Positions 1 through 7,400 of a stretch of DNA of 33,363 nt are shown piece after piece. This DNA is from SIG598 sp045580875 (GTDB taxonomy: Bacteria > Bacillota > Clostridia > Oscillospirales > Acutalibacteraceae). The stretch is from contig JAZNOP010000061.1 in NCBI GenBank assembly GCA_045580875.1, forward strand, positions 1 to 33,363, in the 5' to 3' direction. A program made the position numbers and the translations under genes. The notes under the pieces were generated by a model. It did no database searches and was not told where the DNA came from. It saw nothing but the letters and a program-made list of their open reading frames with translations. The first letter of the stretch is position 1. The number at the start of each line of letters is the position of its first letter.

Positions 1-32
1 CATACATTTTTACAACCACGAACGCATTCAGC

Positions 33-73
33 TTAAAACAAAACTGACTCCACTTGAGCAGCGAAGCCAGTTT
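33..73 (-). terminator. Possible terminator downstream of the ABC exporter operon
   Basis: On the minus strand a 9-bp stem (65-73 with 41-49, one G-U pair) is followed by TGTTTT. It lies about 120 bases beyond the stop of the ABC gene ending at 196. The loop is long and the U-tract short, so this is a moderate call. Bases 74-195 show no gene. Confidence 0.4.
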
Positions 74-195
74 GTTCCTTAATTTAATATTTCCTACTTA
101 GGGGCTTTTTGTACTGTCCGTACAATTTGGGGCAGTTCAGAACTTCCGGCTTCGGGGGTGTTTATTGTTTTTATTGAATTTACAGCAATTCTGCC

Positions 196-2097
196 TTACG
201 CCTCGATTTTCTCACCGGCGGCCAACTGCTGCTTGTGGTACTGCAGGGTGTAGAGCTGATAATATCTGCCCTTCTTTGCCAGCAGTTCCTGATGGCTGCC
301 CTGCTCGATTATCTCACCGTGTGAGAGAAGTATGATATTGTCGGCGTGCTGAATAGTTGAAAGTCTGTGTGCAACCATCAGCATGGTACCGATGTTCATC
401 ATCTTCTCGAGCGAATCCTGAATGAGAATCTCGGTTTCGGTGTCGATGTTTGCCGTTGCCTCGTCGAGAATCATTACAGCCGGCTTGTGTATTATTGTTC
501 TTGCAAAGGAAAGCAGCTGACGCTGTCCGGCGGAGAAGTTATTTCCGCGCTCACGCACCGGCTCGTCGAGACCCTGCTCAAGCTTATTGATAAAGGAATC
601 GGCATTGACGTAACGGCAGGCTTCCATTATCTCCTCGTCGGAAATGCCTTCCTCACGCAGGATTATATTGCTGCGGACTGTTCCTGAGAAGAGGAAAACG
701 TCCTGAAGCATCTGACCGAAATGCTTTCTGAGAGACGATATCTTTATCTTCTTAATGTCGATTCCGTCAATCAGAATCTGACCCTTCTGGATATCATAGT
801 TGCGGCAGATGAGCGAAAGAATGGTAGATTTACCCGAACCGGTCGATCCGACAAAAGCAACTGTATCCTTCGCCTTGACCTTGAAGGAAACGCCCTTGAG
901 CACCCACTCATCGGGAATATAGGAGAACCATACATCTCTGAATTCGATATCACCCTTCACCTCGTCAAGCTCAATTGCATCGGGCTCGTCAACAACCTTC
1001 GGCTCGATATCCATAATGGTGAATATCTTCTCTGCCGAGGCAAATGCCGACTGCAGCCAGTTGAACTGCTCCGCAAGGTTCTGAATCGGGTTGAAGAACT
1101 TGGAGATGTACATATAGAAGGTAACAATTGTGCCGCTCGTGAGCACCTGACCGAAAACGCTGACGTTATCGATATAGCCCTTACCGCCGAGATAGAACAG
1201 GCAGAGGATCGATGAAACATAGAGCATATAGACAAGCGGACGGAAGATACCGAAAACGAAAATCTGACGGCGCTTGGCCTTGCCGAGAAACTGGTTCTTC
1301 TCCTCAAAATCCTGCATTTTCTTCTCCTCGCGGTTGAAAATCTGAGTAATCTTCATGCCGGAGAGGTTTTCGGAAAGATAGGTGTTGATGTCGGTGGTGC
1401 CGTCCTTGACCTTTCTGTATGCCATTCTTGAGAATTTTCTGAAGATGACGGTGAACAGGACAATAAATGGAACGAAGCAGAGCACCATGAGCGTAAGCTC
1501 GTAATTGACGCAGAGCATGGCAACAAGCACGCCGATGATGATGAAGAAGTTCTTGATGAGGTTGACCAGAATGTGGGTGAACATCATCGAGATAGCGTTG
1601 GTATCGTTGGTGACACGTGTGACCAGCTTGCCGACAGGGATAACATTGAGCTGCTCATGAGAGAGGCTCTCGATGTGGGTGAAGACGGTCTCTCTGAGAT
1701 TTGAGAGGATCTTCTGTCCGGTACGCTGGAGAACGATTGCCTGAACATAAGTACATATAAGCGACAGCACAAGTATTCCGGCATACATTCCGACCCTGCC
1801 CCAGAGGGCGCCAAGTGCGAAATCACTGGTTACCATTTCCTCGATATTACCGACCAGCAGCGGAGCGATTATATCATAGGCAATGGAGAAAAGCATGATA
1901 ATGCAGACAAACAGGAAATCCTTCCAGTAGGGCTTTGCGAATCTGATAAGGCGGCGGACGATTTCTCCGTCCTCCATGTTGCGGTCAAAGCCGATTGCCT
2001 CCTTCTTGTTCTTTATCATGGCAAACGCCACAACAAAGCATATGGAGAACACTCCGACCAGAGCGCCGACGATAAGCAGAGGATAATACTCACGCAT
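196..2097 (-). CDS. ABC exporter half-transporter, catalytically complete subunit (BmrD/YheH-like)
   Basis: A 633-residue type IV ABC exporter half with an N-terminal six-helix membrane domain and a C-terminal nucleotide-binding domain. Visible motifs are Walker A (GSTGSGKST), a signature in degenerate form (NFSAGQ instead of LSGGQ), Walker B with catalytic Glu (VMILDEAT) and the H-loop (VAHRLST). The ORF can be extended 39 residues upstream, but the ATG at 2097 follows GGGAGGGACAGAACA and starts like a membrane segment (MREYYPLLIVG), so I chose it. It overlaps the stop of the upstream ABC gene by 8 bases, indicating translational coupling and a heterodimer. An extra N-terminal helix precedes the usual transmembrane domain, as in BmrD/TM288-type partners. 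In this family such pairs export drugs, lipids or peptides; the substrate here cannot be told. Confidence 0.93.
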   Translation of the reverse strand: MREYYPLLIVGALVGVFSICFVVAFAMIKNKKEAIGFDRNMEDGEIVRRLIRFAKPYWKDFLFVCIIMLFSIAYDIIAPLLVGNIEEMVTSDFALGALWGRVGMYAGILVLSLICTYVQAIVLQRTGQKILSNLRETVFTHIESLSHEQLNVIPVGKLVTRVTNDTNAISMMFTHILVNLIKNFFIIIGVLVAMLCVNYELTLMVLCFVPFIVLFTVIFRKFSRMAYRKVKDGTTDINTYLSENLSGMKITQIFNREEKKMQDFEEKNQFLGKAKRRQIFVFGIFRPLVYMLYVSSILCLFYLGGKGYIDNVSVFGQVLTSGTIVTFYMYISKFFNPIQNLAEQFNWLQSAFASAEKIFTIMDIEPKVVDEPDAIELDEVKGDIEFRDVWFSYIPDEWVLKGVSFKVKAKDTVAFVGSTGSGKSTILSLICRNYDIQKGQILIDGIDIKKIKISSLRKHFGQMLQDVFLFSGTVRSNIILREEGISDEEIMEACRYVNADSFINKLEQGLDEPVRERGNNFSAGQRQLLSFARTIIHKPAVMILDEATANIDTETEILIQDSLEKMMNIGTMLMVAHRLSTIQHADNIILLSHGEIIEQGSHQELLAKKGRYYQLYTLQYHKQQLAAGEKIEA

Positions 2098-3874
2098 TGT
2101 TCTGTCCCTCCCCTTCGTCTTCAAGCTTCTGCAGGTCAACCATCCTAGTATATTCCGGGCAGCCTGCGTAAAGCTCCTCGTGGCTTCCGATGGCGACGAC
2201 CTCGCCGTCATCAATGAAAATAATCTTGTCCATCTTCTCGATGGTGGAAATTCTGTGTGCGATAAGTATGGTTGTGCGGCCCTTGCGCTCTCTTCTCAGG
2301 TTGTCGAGAATGATCTTTTCGGTCTTGGTATCAACAGCCGAAACCGAGTCGTCAAGAATAAGAATGGGAGCGTCCTTGATAAGTGCGCGGGCAATGGATA
2401 TTCTCTGTTTCTGACCGCCGGAGATAGTAACTCCGCGCTCGCCGAGCAGGGTGTTGTAGCCGTCCTTGAATTCAACGATATTCTCGTGAACATCGGCAAG
2501 CTTTGCCATTTTGGTAATTGTCTCCTCATCTTCACCGTCGTAGGCAAACGCGATATTGTGCTCGATGGTATCGCTGAAGAGGAAGTTGTCCTGCGGGACG
2601 TATGCTGCCGCCTCACGCACCGACTTTATGGAAATGTCGTTGACATCATTGCCGTCGATGAAGACAGTGCCGTCGGGAACATTGTAGGTTCTGAGGATAA
2701 GATCAACAACCGTGGTCTTGCCTGTACCCGTCTTGCCGACAAGTCCGACATTTTCGCCCGGCTCAATGACGAAGGAAACATCTCTGAGCACATCGTAGTC
2801 GCCGTCAGGATAACGAAAGGTGAGATTTCTGAATTCAATTCTGCCCTTGATATCGTCAACATCAGCAACGCCCTCACGGTCGATGACGTCCTGCTTTGCG
2901 TCAAGCAGCTCGCTGATGCGCTTGAGGGAAGCCTTACCGCGCGAGGTCATATCAATAAGCTGGGATACAGCCATGATCGGCCATACGATAGCGGTAAAGT
3001 AGCCTATAAACTCAACCAGCTGACCGGCATCGAAGCGGTCGTTGTATACGAGATAGCCGCCGTAACCGAGGATAACGCAGATAACCGACTCGACAAAGAG
3101 GGTTACAAGGATATTGAGCAGAGTGGAAATTCTGGTATAATCGACATTTGCGTCTTCATTCTTCTTGTTGAGCCAGCGGAATGCAACAAGCTCCTTTGTC
3201 TCCTTGACAAAGGCCTTGATGACGGCAATTCCGGAGAAGCTCTCCTGAGAGAAATCGGAAAGGTCGGAGAATGCCTCCTGTCGGGTCTCCCACTTCTTCA
3301 TCATCTGCTTGCCGACGATTGTGCCGATTGCAAACAGCAGTATCATGGGAATGAGCGAGAAACCGGTCAGCAGCTTGTCCATCCGCCACATCTTGACTAT
3401 AGCGAGAGTGCCGAGGAAGGCTGCGTCGAGCATCATAAGTATGCCTGAGCCAAAGCAATCCTGAACAGTTTCGAGGTCATTGGTGAAAAGCGACATCAGG
3501 TTGCCCACCTTATTGACCTGATAATACTGCTGAGAAAGGTCCTTGCAGTGGTCGAACATTCTGCTGCGGATGTCTGTCTCCAGCTTTATCGCAGAGCCGA
3601 AGAAACAGATTCTCCATAAAAATCTTCCGATAACCATGGCAAAAATTACCACTATCATCGGCAGACATACCTCATCAAGCAGGAAGTCAAGATCGAACGG
3701 CATCTTCTGCCCGTCCATCATGACAAATCCGTCGTTCATGCCATTGATGAGCAGCTTGTACAGCTCAGGAATTATGAGCTGGAAATAGTCAACCAGTATC
3801 AGCGCTGCCATACCGAGCAGCAGCATCGGCGCATAGCGCAGATAATACCGGTTGATGTGCTTACCGAATATCAA
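2090..3874 (-). CDS. ABC exporter half-transporter, degenerate-site subunit (BmrC/YheI-like)
   Basis: Partner of the following ABC gene, about 594 residues, membrane domain then nucleotide-binding domain. Walker A is GKTGTGKTT, the signature is canonical (TISGGQKQR), and Walker B ends in Asp-Asp (LILDDSVSAVDT), so the catalytic Glu is replaced by Asp. This is the hallmark of the non-hydrolysing site in heterodimeric exporters such as BmrCD and TM287/288. The partner has the complementary degenerate signature, which fits one active and one degenerate ATP site. An ATG at 3892 is possible, but AAAGGGAGG lies inside the ORF just after it and is placed 6 bases before a TTG at 3874, so TTG is the better start. 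A small hairpin (AGCGC/GCGCT) sits just upstream. Confidence 0.92.
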   Translation of the reverse strand: MIFGKHINRYYLRYAPMLLLGMAALILVDYFQLIIPELYKLLINGMNDGFVMMDGQKMPFDLDFLLDEVCLPMIVVIFAMVIGRFLWRICFFGSAIKLETDIRSRMFDHCKDLSQQYYQVNKVGNLMSLFTNDLETVQDCFGSGILMMLDAAFLGTLAIVKMWRMDKLLTGFSLIPMILLFAIGTIVGKQMMKKWETRQEAFSDLSDFSQESFSGIAVIKAFVKETKELVAFRWLNKKNEDANVDYTRISTLLNILVTLFVESVICVILGYGGYLVYNDRFDAGQLVEFIGYFTAIVWPIMAVSQLIDMTSRGKASLKRISELLDAKQDVIDREGVADVDDIKGRIEFRNLTFRYPDGDYDVLRDVSFVIEPGENVGLVGKTGTGKTTVVDLILRTYNVPDGTVFIDGNDVNDISIKSVREAAAYVPQDNFLFSDTIEHNIAFAYDGEDEETITKMAKLADVHENIVEFKDGYNTLLGERGVTISGGQKQRISIARALIKDAPILILDDSVSAVDTKTEKIILDNLRRERKGRTTILIAHRISTIEKMDKIIFIDDGEVVAIGSHEELYAGCPEYTRMVDLQKLEDEGEGQNNA

Positions 3875-3944
3875 GATTATCCTCCCTTTCATGAGCGCTT
3901 ATTGGCGCTACTTTCGCATTATAGATAAAATAACAAGTCTTTTT

Positions 3945-3973
3945 ATTGTAGATTAATCACATGATTTTGTCAA
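3945..3973 (-). promoter_or_regulatory. SigA-type promoter of the ABC exporter operon
   Basis: Minus strand TTGACA (3973-3968), 17-bp spacer, TACAAT (3950-3945), about 70 bases before the first ABC gene. A second TATAAT-like box lies closer to the gene without a clear -35. Confidence 0.65.
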
Positions 3974-4087
3974 GGTCACGCAGCACTTACAGTACAATTT
4001 TCAATAGCATATTTCATTTCTGCGAAAAATAACACATTTTTATCACATCGCAGCCTGTCCGCCTTTAGCCAGGCGGAACCGTATACG

Positions 4088-4125
4088 CAAAAAAAGCGCC
4101 CGACCGGAACCGGTCAGGCGCTTTG
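4088..4125 (-). terminator. Rho-independent terminator of the coiled-coil protein gene
   Basis: GC-rich stem (4117-4124 with 4093-4100, extended inward by GACCGG/CCGGTC) followed on the minus strand by a T-run (4095-4089). It starts about 20 bases after the stop codon at 4145. Confidence 0.88.
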
Positions 4126-4144
4126 GTTTTGCATTGTTTCAGCC

Positions 4145-4609
4145 TTAGTTCTTCTTCGGCTTGAAGTTGAATACGATGTCGTAATCCTTGGGAACAACGA
4201 TCTTGACGATGCTGTTGCCGTTTTCATCGAAGGTGATCTCTGCTTCCTGAGCAGCCCTCTGAGCATACTCAGCGCCGTGCTTTACAGCCTCAGCCTCAGC
4301 AACCTGTGCAGCATAAGCCTCCTTGAGAGCCTCTGCCTCCTTCAGCTTAGCCAGAGCAGCCTCGTACTCAGCTCTTGCCTTTGCAGCCTCGTCAGCTCTG
4401 CGCTGGAGCTCTGCGCTCTCGTCGGAGCTGTATCCAAGAGAAACGATAGACGGTGCGCTTGCCTCAAGAGCAGCCTGTCTTGCCTTCTCGGCAGCCTCTC
4501 TCTGACGTGCCTCTTCAGCAGCCTCATCATCATAGGGAATAGGAAGAATTATTCTGTCCTCATCATCGTCAGACTCGTAGGAGCTGACCTTTGCCTTCTC
4601 ATCGTACAT
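4145..4609 (-). CDS. Small acidic, alanine/glutamate-rich coiled-coil protein of unknown function
   Basis: A 154-residue protein not recognised as any named family. The N-terminal 40 residues are very acidic (a run around SYESDDDEDR). Residues about 38-125 are a continuous Ala/Glu/Lys/Arg-rich helix predicted as coiled coil. The last 25 residues turn to a beta-like segment (IVKIVVPKDYDIVFNF) and end in KPKKN. There is no signal peptide or membrane segment, so it is probably cytoplasmic. A longer reading frame begins at 4639, but GGAGGG sits 7 bases before the ATG at 4609, which decides the start. The gene is monocistronic, with its own promoter and a strong terminator. The layout suggests a scaffold or a protein-protein adaptor, but this is a guess. 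Confidence 0.8.
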   Translation of the reverse strand: MYDEKAKVSSYESDDDEDRIILPIPYDDEAAEEARQREAAEKARQAALEASAPSIVSLGYSSDESAELQRRADEAAKARAEYEAALAKLKEAEALKEAYAAQVAEAEAVKHGAEYAQRAAQEAEITFDENGNSIVKIVVPKDYDIVFNFKPKKN

Positions 4610-4695
4610 AAATATACCCTCCATAACTTTTTCAATCATAACTCGGACGGCGGAACAGAAACCCGTCCATTTGAATTATTTAATTCGTTGAATTA

Positions 4696-4725
4696 ATTAT
4701 AGCAATAACCCCTACAGTATTACAA
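4696..4725 (-). promoter_or_regulatory. Promoter of the coiled-coil protein gene
   Basis: Minus strand TTGTAA (4725-4720), 18-bp spacer, perfect TATAAT (4701-4696), about 87 bases before the start at 4609. Confidence 0.6.
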
Positions 4726-4902
4726 TAGTAATCTTCACAGAAAAACACTTTAGCAACGCAAACTAATACTATACATTATGACAAGATTATCAATGCAGCA
4801 GAAAAACGCGCGCCAAGTTGCGCAAAGTTATTGCCGAAAGAACCGAAAATCATTGCATTTATGCGGAATTTCAAGAAAACGTTTCCAGTGTTTGTGCATA
4901 AT

Positions 4903-5040
4903 TCATCTGTTCTTCTTTACTCTTACTGCAAGCACTGTCTGAACAATAACTGAAGCCGCGGCAACAAGCCCGTTCATCAGATAATCTGCAAGCCCCGGGA
5001 GAGAAATGTCCTTATCCTGCACTCTGTAATATCGTTTCAT
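4903..5040 (-). CDS. 45-residue hydrophobic small protein, coupled to the GNAT gene
   Basis: A short reading frame encoding 45 residues, beginning MKRYYRVQDKD and ending AVRVKKNR. The middle (LMNGLVAAASVIVQTVLAV) is hydrophobic enough for one membrane segment and is followed by a basic tail, as in a small inner-face-anchored protein. Its ATG (5040-5038) overlaps the TAA of the preceding acetyltransferase (5042-5040) by one base, the arrangement of stop-start reinitiation. No strong Shine-Dalgarno sequence of its own is visible. No family is recognised. Support comes from coupling, length and composition; it could be a chance frame. Confidence 0.5.
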   Translation of the reverse strand: MKRYYRVQDKDISLPGLADYLMNGLVAAASVIVQTVLAVRVKKNR

Positions 5041-5543
5041 TAATCCAGATGCATTTCATATACCGATGCATCGAAGGTCTCACTGCCGTCATAACGTGAG
5101 TACTGATCGAATCTGTCAAACCGGAAGCCGCATTTGACGATAACTCTTCCGGAAGCCGTATTGGCGCTTGCATGGCGGGCAATAAAATCGTGCGCACCAA
5201 GGGTTTCGTGAGCCCATTTTATCATTGCTTTCGACGCCTCAGTTGCGTATCCGTTTCCCCAGAAATTCCTGTTCAGGTTGTATCCCAGTTCATAGGCGGA
5301 AAATTCCTCACGGTAACATATTGAGCCGGCACCTATCAGCTTGCCTGTACTTTTCAGGCAAAATCCGAATTCATTCTTATCCCCCAGCGAGTTTATCCAG
5401 CTTTCCGTCTGCCCGACATTTTCGTGCACAGGATAAGTCATATACCGATTGACAACAGGATCACCGGTCCATTCAAACACATCATGCGCATCTGCCGCGG
5501 TCAGCGGTCTCAATATTAATCTTTCGGTTTCAATAATCTTCAT
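5040..5543 (-). CDS. GNAT family N-acetyltransferase (RimJ/RimL-like)
   Basis: A 167-residue GCN5-related acetyltransferase that would transfer acetyl from acetyl-CoA to an amine. It has the typical opening IIETERLILRPLTAAD, the central strand GAGSICYREEF, and the acetyl-CoA loop region YNLNRNFWGNGYATEA followed by ARHASANTASGRVIVKCGF, all characteristic of the RimJ/RimL subgroup. The frame can start at a GTG at 5561 that overlaps the NUDIX stop (GTGA), but the ATG at 5543 follows AAGGTGGAG and matches the usual N-terminus. It is the second gene of a NUDIX-GNAT-small-ORF operon. The substrate is unknown: a ribosomal protein N-terminus or a small molecule are both possible. Confidence 0.88.
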   Translation of the reverse strand: MKIIETERLILRPLTAADAHDVFEWTGDPVVNRYMTYPVHENVGQTESWINSLGDKNEFGFCLKSTGKLIGAGSICYREEFSAYELGYNLNRNFWGNGYATEASKAMIKWAHETLGAHDFIARHASANTASGRVIVKCGFRFDRFDQYSRYDGSETFDASVYEMHLD

Positions 5544-5557
5544 ATACTCCACCTTAC

Positions 5558-6034
5558 TCACTCAACATTTGTGAGAATTGTAAATTCATCAGGAATGCTG
5601 AAAATCTTATCTTTCAGAAACAGCGGATAAAAATACTCTTCATTAAGCCTGCCGAACTCCAGCCACTCAAAGGTATTTGTCCGGTTTCCTTCTTTTACCG
5701 TGAACACACTGCCCTTTTCCAGCAAACCGGTACCAGTGATATCCATCAGGAAATAAATGCACAGCTCGTGGTAATCCATCTGTTCGACCTCTTCTGTGAA
5801 AAATGCCTGATTGAGCCACAGCGGACGGACGATCCCGGCTGTTACGCCCAGTTCCTCCCGAACCTCTCTGATAACAGCTTCCTCCGCTGTCTCTCCGATT
5901 TTGACCCTGCCGCCGGGAAGGTAATAATAAGGAGCTCTTCCGTCATGCATCGCAAGAATTTTTCCGTCAGAAATCATCATTGCACACACGCGGTAATTGA
6001 ATTTCCGGTTTTCCATTTTAATCGAAATGTCCAT
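5558..6034 (-). CDS. NUDIX hydrolase
   Basis: A 158-residue protein with a perfect Nudix box at about residues 42-64: Gly-x5-Glu-x7-Arg-Glu-Val-x-Glu-Glu-x-Gly-Val (G..IGETAEEAVIREVREE). The Glu residues bind Mg2+ and hydrolyse nucleoside diphosphates linked to another moiety. The N-terminus is a beta strand (NYRVCAMMISDGKILAMHD) that precedes PYYYLPGGRV, as usual. Start ATG 6034 follows AGGAG at a slightly long 11-base distance; a second ATG lies six residues in. It is the first gene of an operon with the GNAT gene, whose GTG/ATG start is at its stop. Similar NUDIX plus acetyltransferase pairs occur in firmicute stress or nucleotide-salvage loci; the substrate is not determinable. Confidence 0.9.
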   Translation of the reverse strand: MDISIKMENRKFNYRVCAMMISDGKILAMHDGRAPYYYLPGGRVKIGETAEEAVIREVREELGVTAGIVRPLWLNQAFFTEEVEQMDYHELCIYFLMDITGTGLLEKGSVFTVKEGNRTNTFEWLEFGRLNEEYFYPLFLKDKIFSIPDEFTILTNVE

Positions 6035-6107
6035 CTGCTGATTATCTCCTGAATTTGATTTATCGATATCAGATATTGTATCAATACAGCCCTTTTCAAG
6101 ACCGAAC

Positions 6108-6650
6108 TCAACGTTGTTTCGGCTTCAGGCGAAGGATACTGCGGCGGCAGTTTTTTATCAGATGCCATATGAGACAGACCATAGCATATATGGCAAATGC
6201 ATACATTATAATACCTCCCACAAGGAATCCATCGGCTTCTCTTCCGAGTCTCCCGATAGTCTCCTCGAATTCCAGCAGAACTTTCTCTCCTGCTGTAAAT
6301 TCAACTATAGCATTCCCCCTCGGGTGCAGCTGCAGTGTTATATTATCCATCGTATGAAGTGAATCCAGTGCATCAAGCAGTTCTGTATTAATGGATACTC
6401 CGTCTATGAAATACTTTTCTCCGTCAGAGCAGTACACTGCGATTTCCTGTATGTCCATAGGTCTTCTAAGCCTTCGAATCTCATCATAATAAATGAATTG
6501 CGTTTCAACAACGGTACACTCTTCCTGTTCGACTGCACCGTTTGCATATTGCATAACGAAAGTGAATACACTTCCGAGCAGCAATCCGCAGAGAAATATT
6601 CCGACTGCTGCATTCAGCGGCATTAATAAGTCAAATTTACGTTTTTTCAT
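6108..6650 (-). CDS. Two-TM membrane protein of unknown function
   Basis: A 180-residue protein with a basic N-terminus (MKKRKF), a first transmembrane helix at about residues 11-33, an extracytoplasmic domain of about 110 residues, and a second helix at about 142-165 followed by a basic tail (NCRRSILRLKPKQR). The middle domain looks beta-rich (IQEIAVYCSDGEKYFIDGVS) and may be a small sensor or PH-like fold, but no family is recognised. The ATG at 6650 follows GAGGTGATC closely. It has its own promoter and no obvious downstream partner; the NUDIX operon begins about 70 bases later and may be co-transcribed. Confidence 0.8.
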   Translation of the reverse strand: MKKRKFDLLMPLNAAVGIFLCGLLLGSVFTFVMQYANGAVEQEECTVVETQFIYYDEIRRLRRPMDIQEIAVYCSDGEKYFIDGVSINTELLDALDSLHTMDNITLQLHPRGNAIVEFTAGEKVLLEFEETIGRLGREADGFLVGGIIMYAFAIYAMVCLIWHLIKNCRRSILRLKPKQR

Positions 6651-6673
6651 ACGATCACCTCATCTTATGTTGG

Positions 6674-6702
6674 ATTCTAACATACATATCTGTTATTTGC
6701 AA
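6674..6702 (-). promoter_or_regulatory. Promoter of the two-TM membrane protein gene
   Basis: Minus strand TTGCAA (6702-6697), 17-bp spacer, TAGAAT (6679-6674), about 24 bases before the ATG at 6650. Confidence 0.6.
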
Positions 6703-6710
6703 TATCAGGA

Positions 6711-6740
6711 TACCGGTTCGATCCCGGTTACCGTGCACCA
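6711..6740 (+). pseudogene. tRNA 3'-end remnant in inverted orientation to tRNA-Leu
   Basis: Plus-strand sequence with a perfect T-arm (stem ACCGG/CCGGT, loop TTCGATC, 6712-6728), then an acceptor-like stretch and terminal CCA (6738-6740). Only the T-arm and 3' acceptor half exist: nothing upstream resembles D- or anticodon arms. The acceptor segment is one base too long. It mirrors the 3' end of the minus-strand tRNA-Leu across the terminator hairpin, with one substitution and one extra base. Confidence 0.7.
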
Positions 6741-6773
6741 GAAAAGCCCTCCCATAAATGGGAGGGCTTTTCT
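6740..6773 (-). terminator. Symmetrical terminator between tRNA-Leu and its mirrored fragment
   Basis: Fifteen-base-pair perfect stem (6740-6754 with 6759-6773) with loop TAAA and a TTTT run in each arm. It directly follows the encoded CCA of tRNA-Leu on the minus strand. Being palindromic it could also act on plus-strand transcripts. Confidence 0.8.
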
Positions 6774-6859
6774 GGTGCCGGTGACCGGGATCGAACCGGT
6801 ACGGTATTGCTACCGAGGGATTTTAAGTCCCTTGCGTCTGCCTGTTCCGCCACACCGGC
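6773..6859 (-). tRNA. tRNA-Leu (anticodon UAA)
   Basis: An 87-base tRNA gene including an encoded CCA. The acceptor arms GCCGGTG and CACCGGC pair, discriminator A73 is the leucine identity base, and the anticodon loop CTTAAAA gives anticodon UAA, reading UUA codons. It has the long class II variable arm expected for leucine (CGGTAGCAATACCG region), a T-loop TTCGATC and a standard T-stem. The promoter lies just upstream and a long hairpin terminator directly downstream. A short TGCGG-GAAA-CCGCA hairpin sits in the 5' leader. Confidence 0.96.
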
Positions 6860-6889
6860 ATATATTTTCTGCGGTTTCCCGCAACGCAT

Positions 6890-6918
6890 ATTTTATCAGA
6901 AAGATACCGCAAAATCAA
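6890..6918 (-). promoter_or_regulatory. Promoter of tRNA-Leu
   Basis: Minus strand TTGATT (6918-6913), 17-bp spacer, TAAAAT (6895-6890), about 30 bases before the mature tRNA 5' end. Confidence 0.65.
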
Positions 6919-6940
6919 TAGAAAATAAGCTTAAGTCAAT

Positions 6941-6978
6941 AAAAAGCTGTCCGGATACATTTTTCCGCACCGGACAGC
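6941..6978 (-). terminator. Rho-independent terminator of the Dabb gene
   Basis: Nine-base-pair GC-rich stem (6970-6978 with 6946-6954) followed on the minus strand by TTTTTATT. It starts 24 bases after the stop at 7003. Confidence 0.88.
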
Positions 6979-7002
6979 CTGTTCATAATTATCTGAATCT
7001 GC

Positions 7003-7308
7003 TTAATACTCGAAGTCGATGCAGGCGCGCGACTCGCGGACCTTTGCCATGAACTTTCCGACTTCCTTGTGCGCCGGATGAACTATGTATTCACCAAGTG
7101 CCTCCATGGACTCGTACTCAGCCACAAGCACCAGGTCGTAATTAGCCGGATTCTGCTCATCACTTCCGAGACTGACGCTCGACGAAAGCAGCGTCGGCAC
7201 TACGCCCTGCAGATCCTCAAGCATTTTCTTTGCAATAGCGAGGTTCTCGGCCTTCGTTCTGCCGTCTGCCTCGTCAAAGAATTTGAACATGACTATATGT
7301 CTTATCAT
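7003..7308 (-). CDS. Dabb family (stress-responsive alpha/beta barrel) protein
   Basis: A 101-residue single-domain protein of the dimeric alpha/beta barrel (Dabb, Stress_Resp_A_B) family. Diagnostic features are the opening strand MIRHIVMFKF, the helix with AENLAIAKKMLEDLQ, the strand YDLVLVAEYESMEALGEY, and the conserved YIVHPAHKEVGKF segment with its His-Pro-x-His motif. The length is typical for one domain. Proteins of this fold act as small dimeric barrels, some as enzymes on aromatic or polyketide-like substrates, many without known function. ATG 7308 is preceded by GGGTGATAAATT. Transcribed alone, after rpsU and before a clear terminator. Confidence 0.88.
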   Translation of the reverse strand: MIRHIVMFKFFDEADGRTKAENLAIAKKMLEDLQGVVPTLLSSSVSLGSDEQNPANYDLVLVAEYESMEALGEYIVHPAHKEVGKFMAKVRESRACIDFEY

Positions 7309-7329
7309 AATTTATCACCCGAAATTCTG

Positions 7330-7359
7330 ATTATAAAACAAAAACGAGCGCATCAGCAA
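7330..7359 (-). promoter_or_regulatory. Possible Dabb-gene promoter embedded in the rpsU terminator
   Basis: Minus strand TTGCTG (7359-7354), 18-bp spacer, perfect TATAAT (7335-7330), 22 bases before the ATG at 7308. The -35 box is inside the terminator hairpin. Confidence 0.45.
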
Positions 7360-7373
7360 AACTGACACGCTCG
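7340..7373 (-). terminator. Rho-independent terminator of rpsU
   Basis: Stem CGAGCG/CGCTCG continued by TCAG/CTGA across a 2x2 internal loop (7345-7356 with 7362-7373), followed on the minus strand by TTTTTGTTTT. It begins 28 bases after the rpsU stop. Confidence 0.85.
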
Positions 7374-7400
7374 CATTGGTTGCCGAAAAATCAAGCCCGA

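Noticed and set aside
2180..3448. A 422-codon open frame antisense to the first ABC gene
   Set aside because: Shadow frame over a clear ABC transporter.
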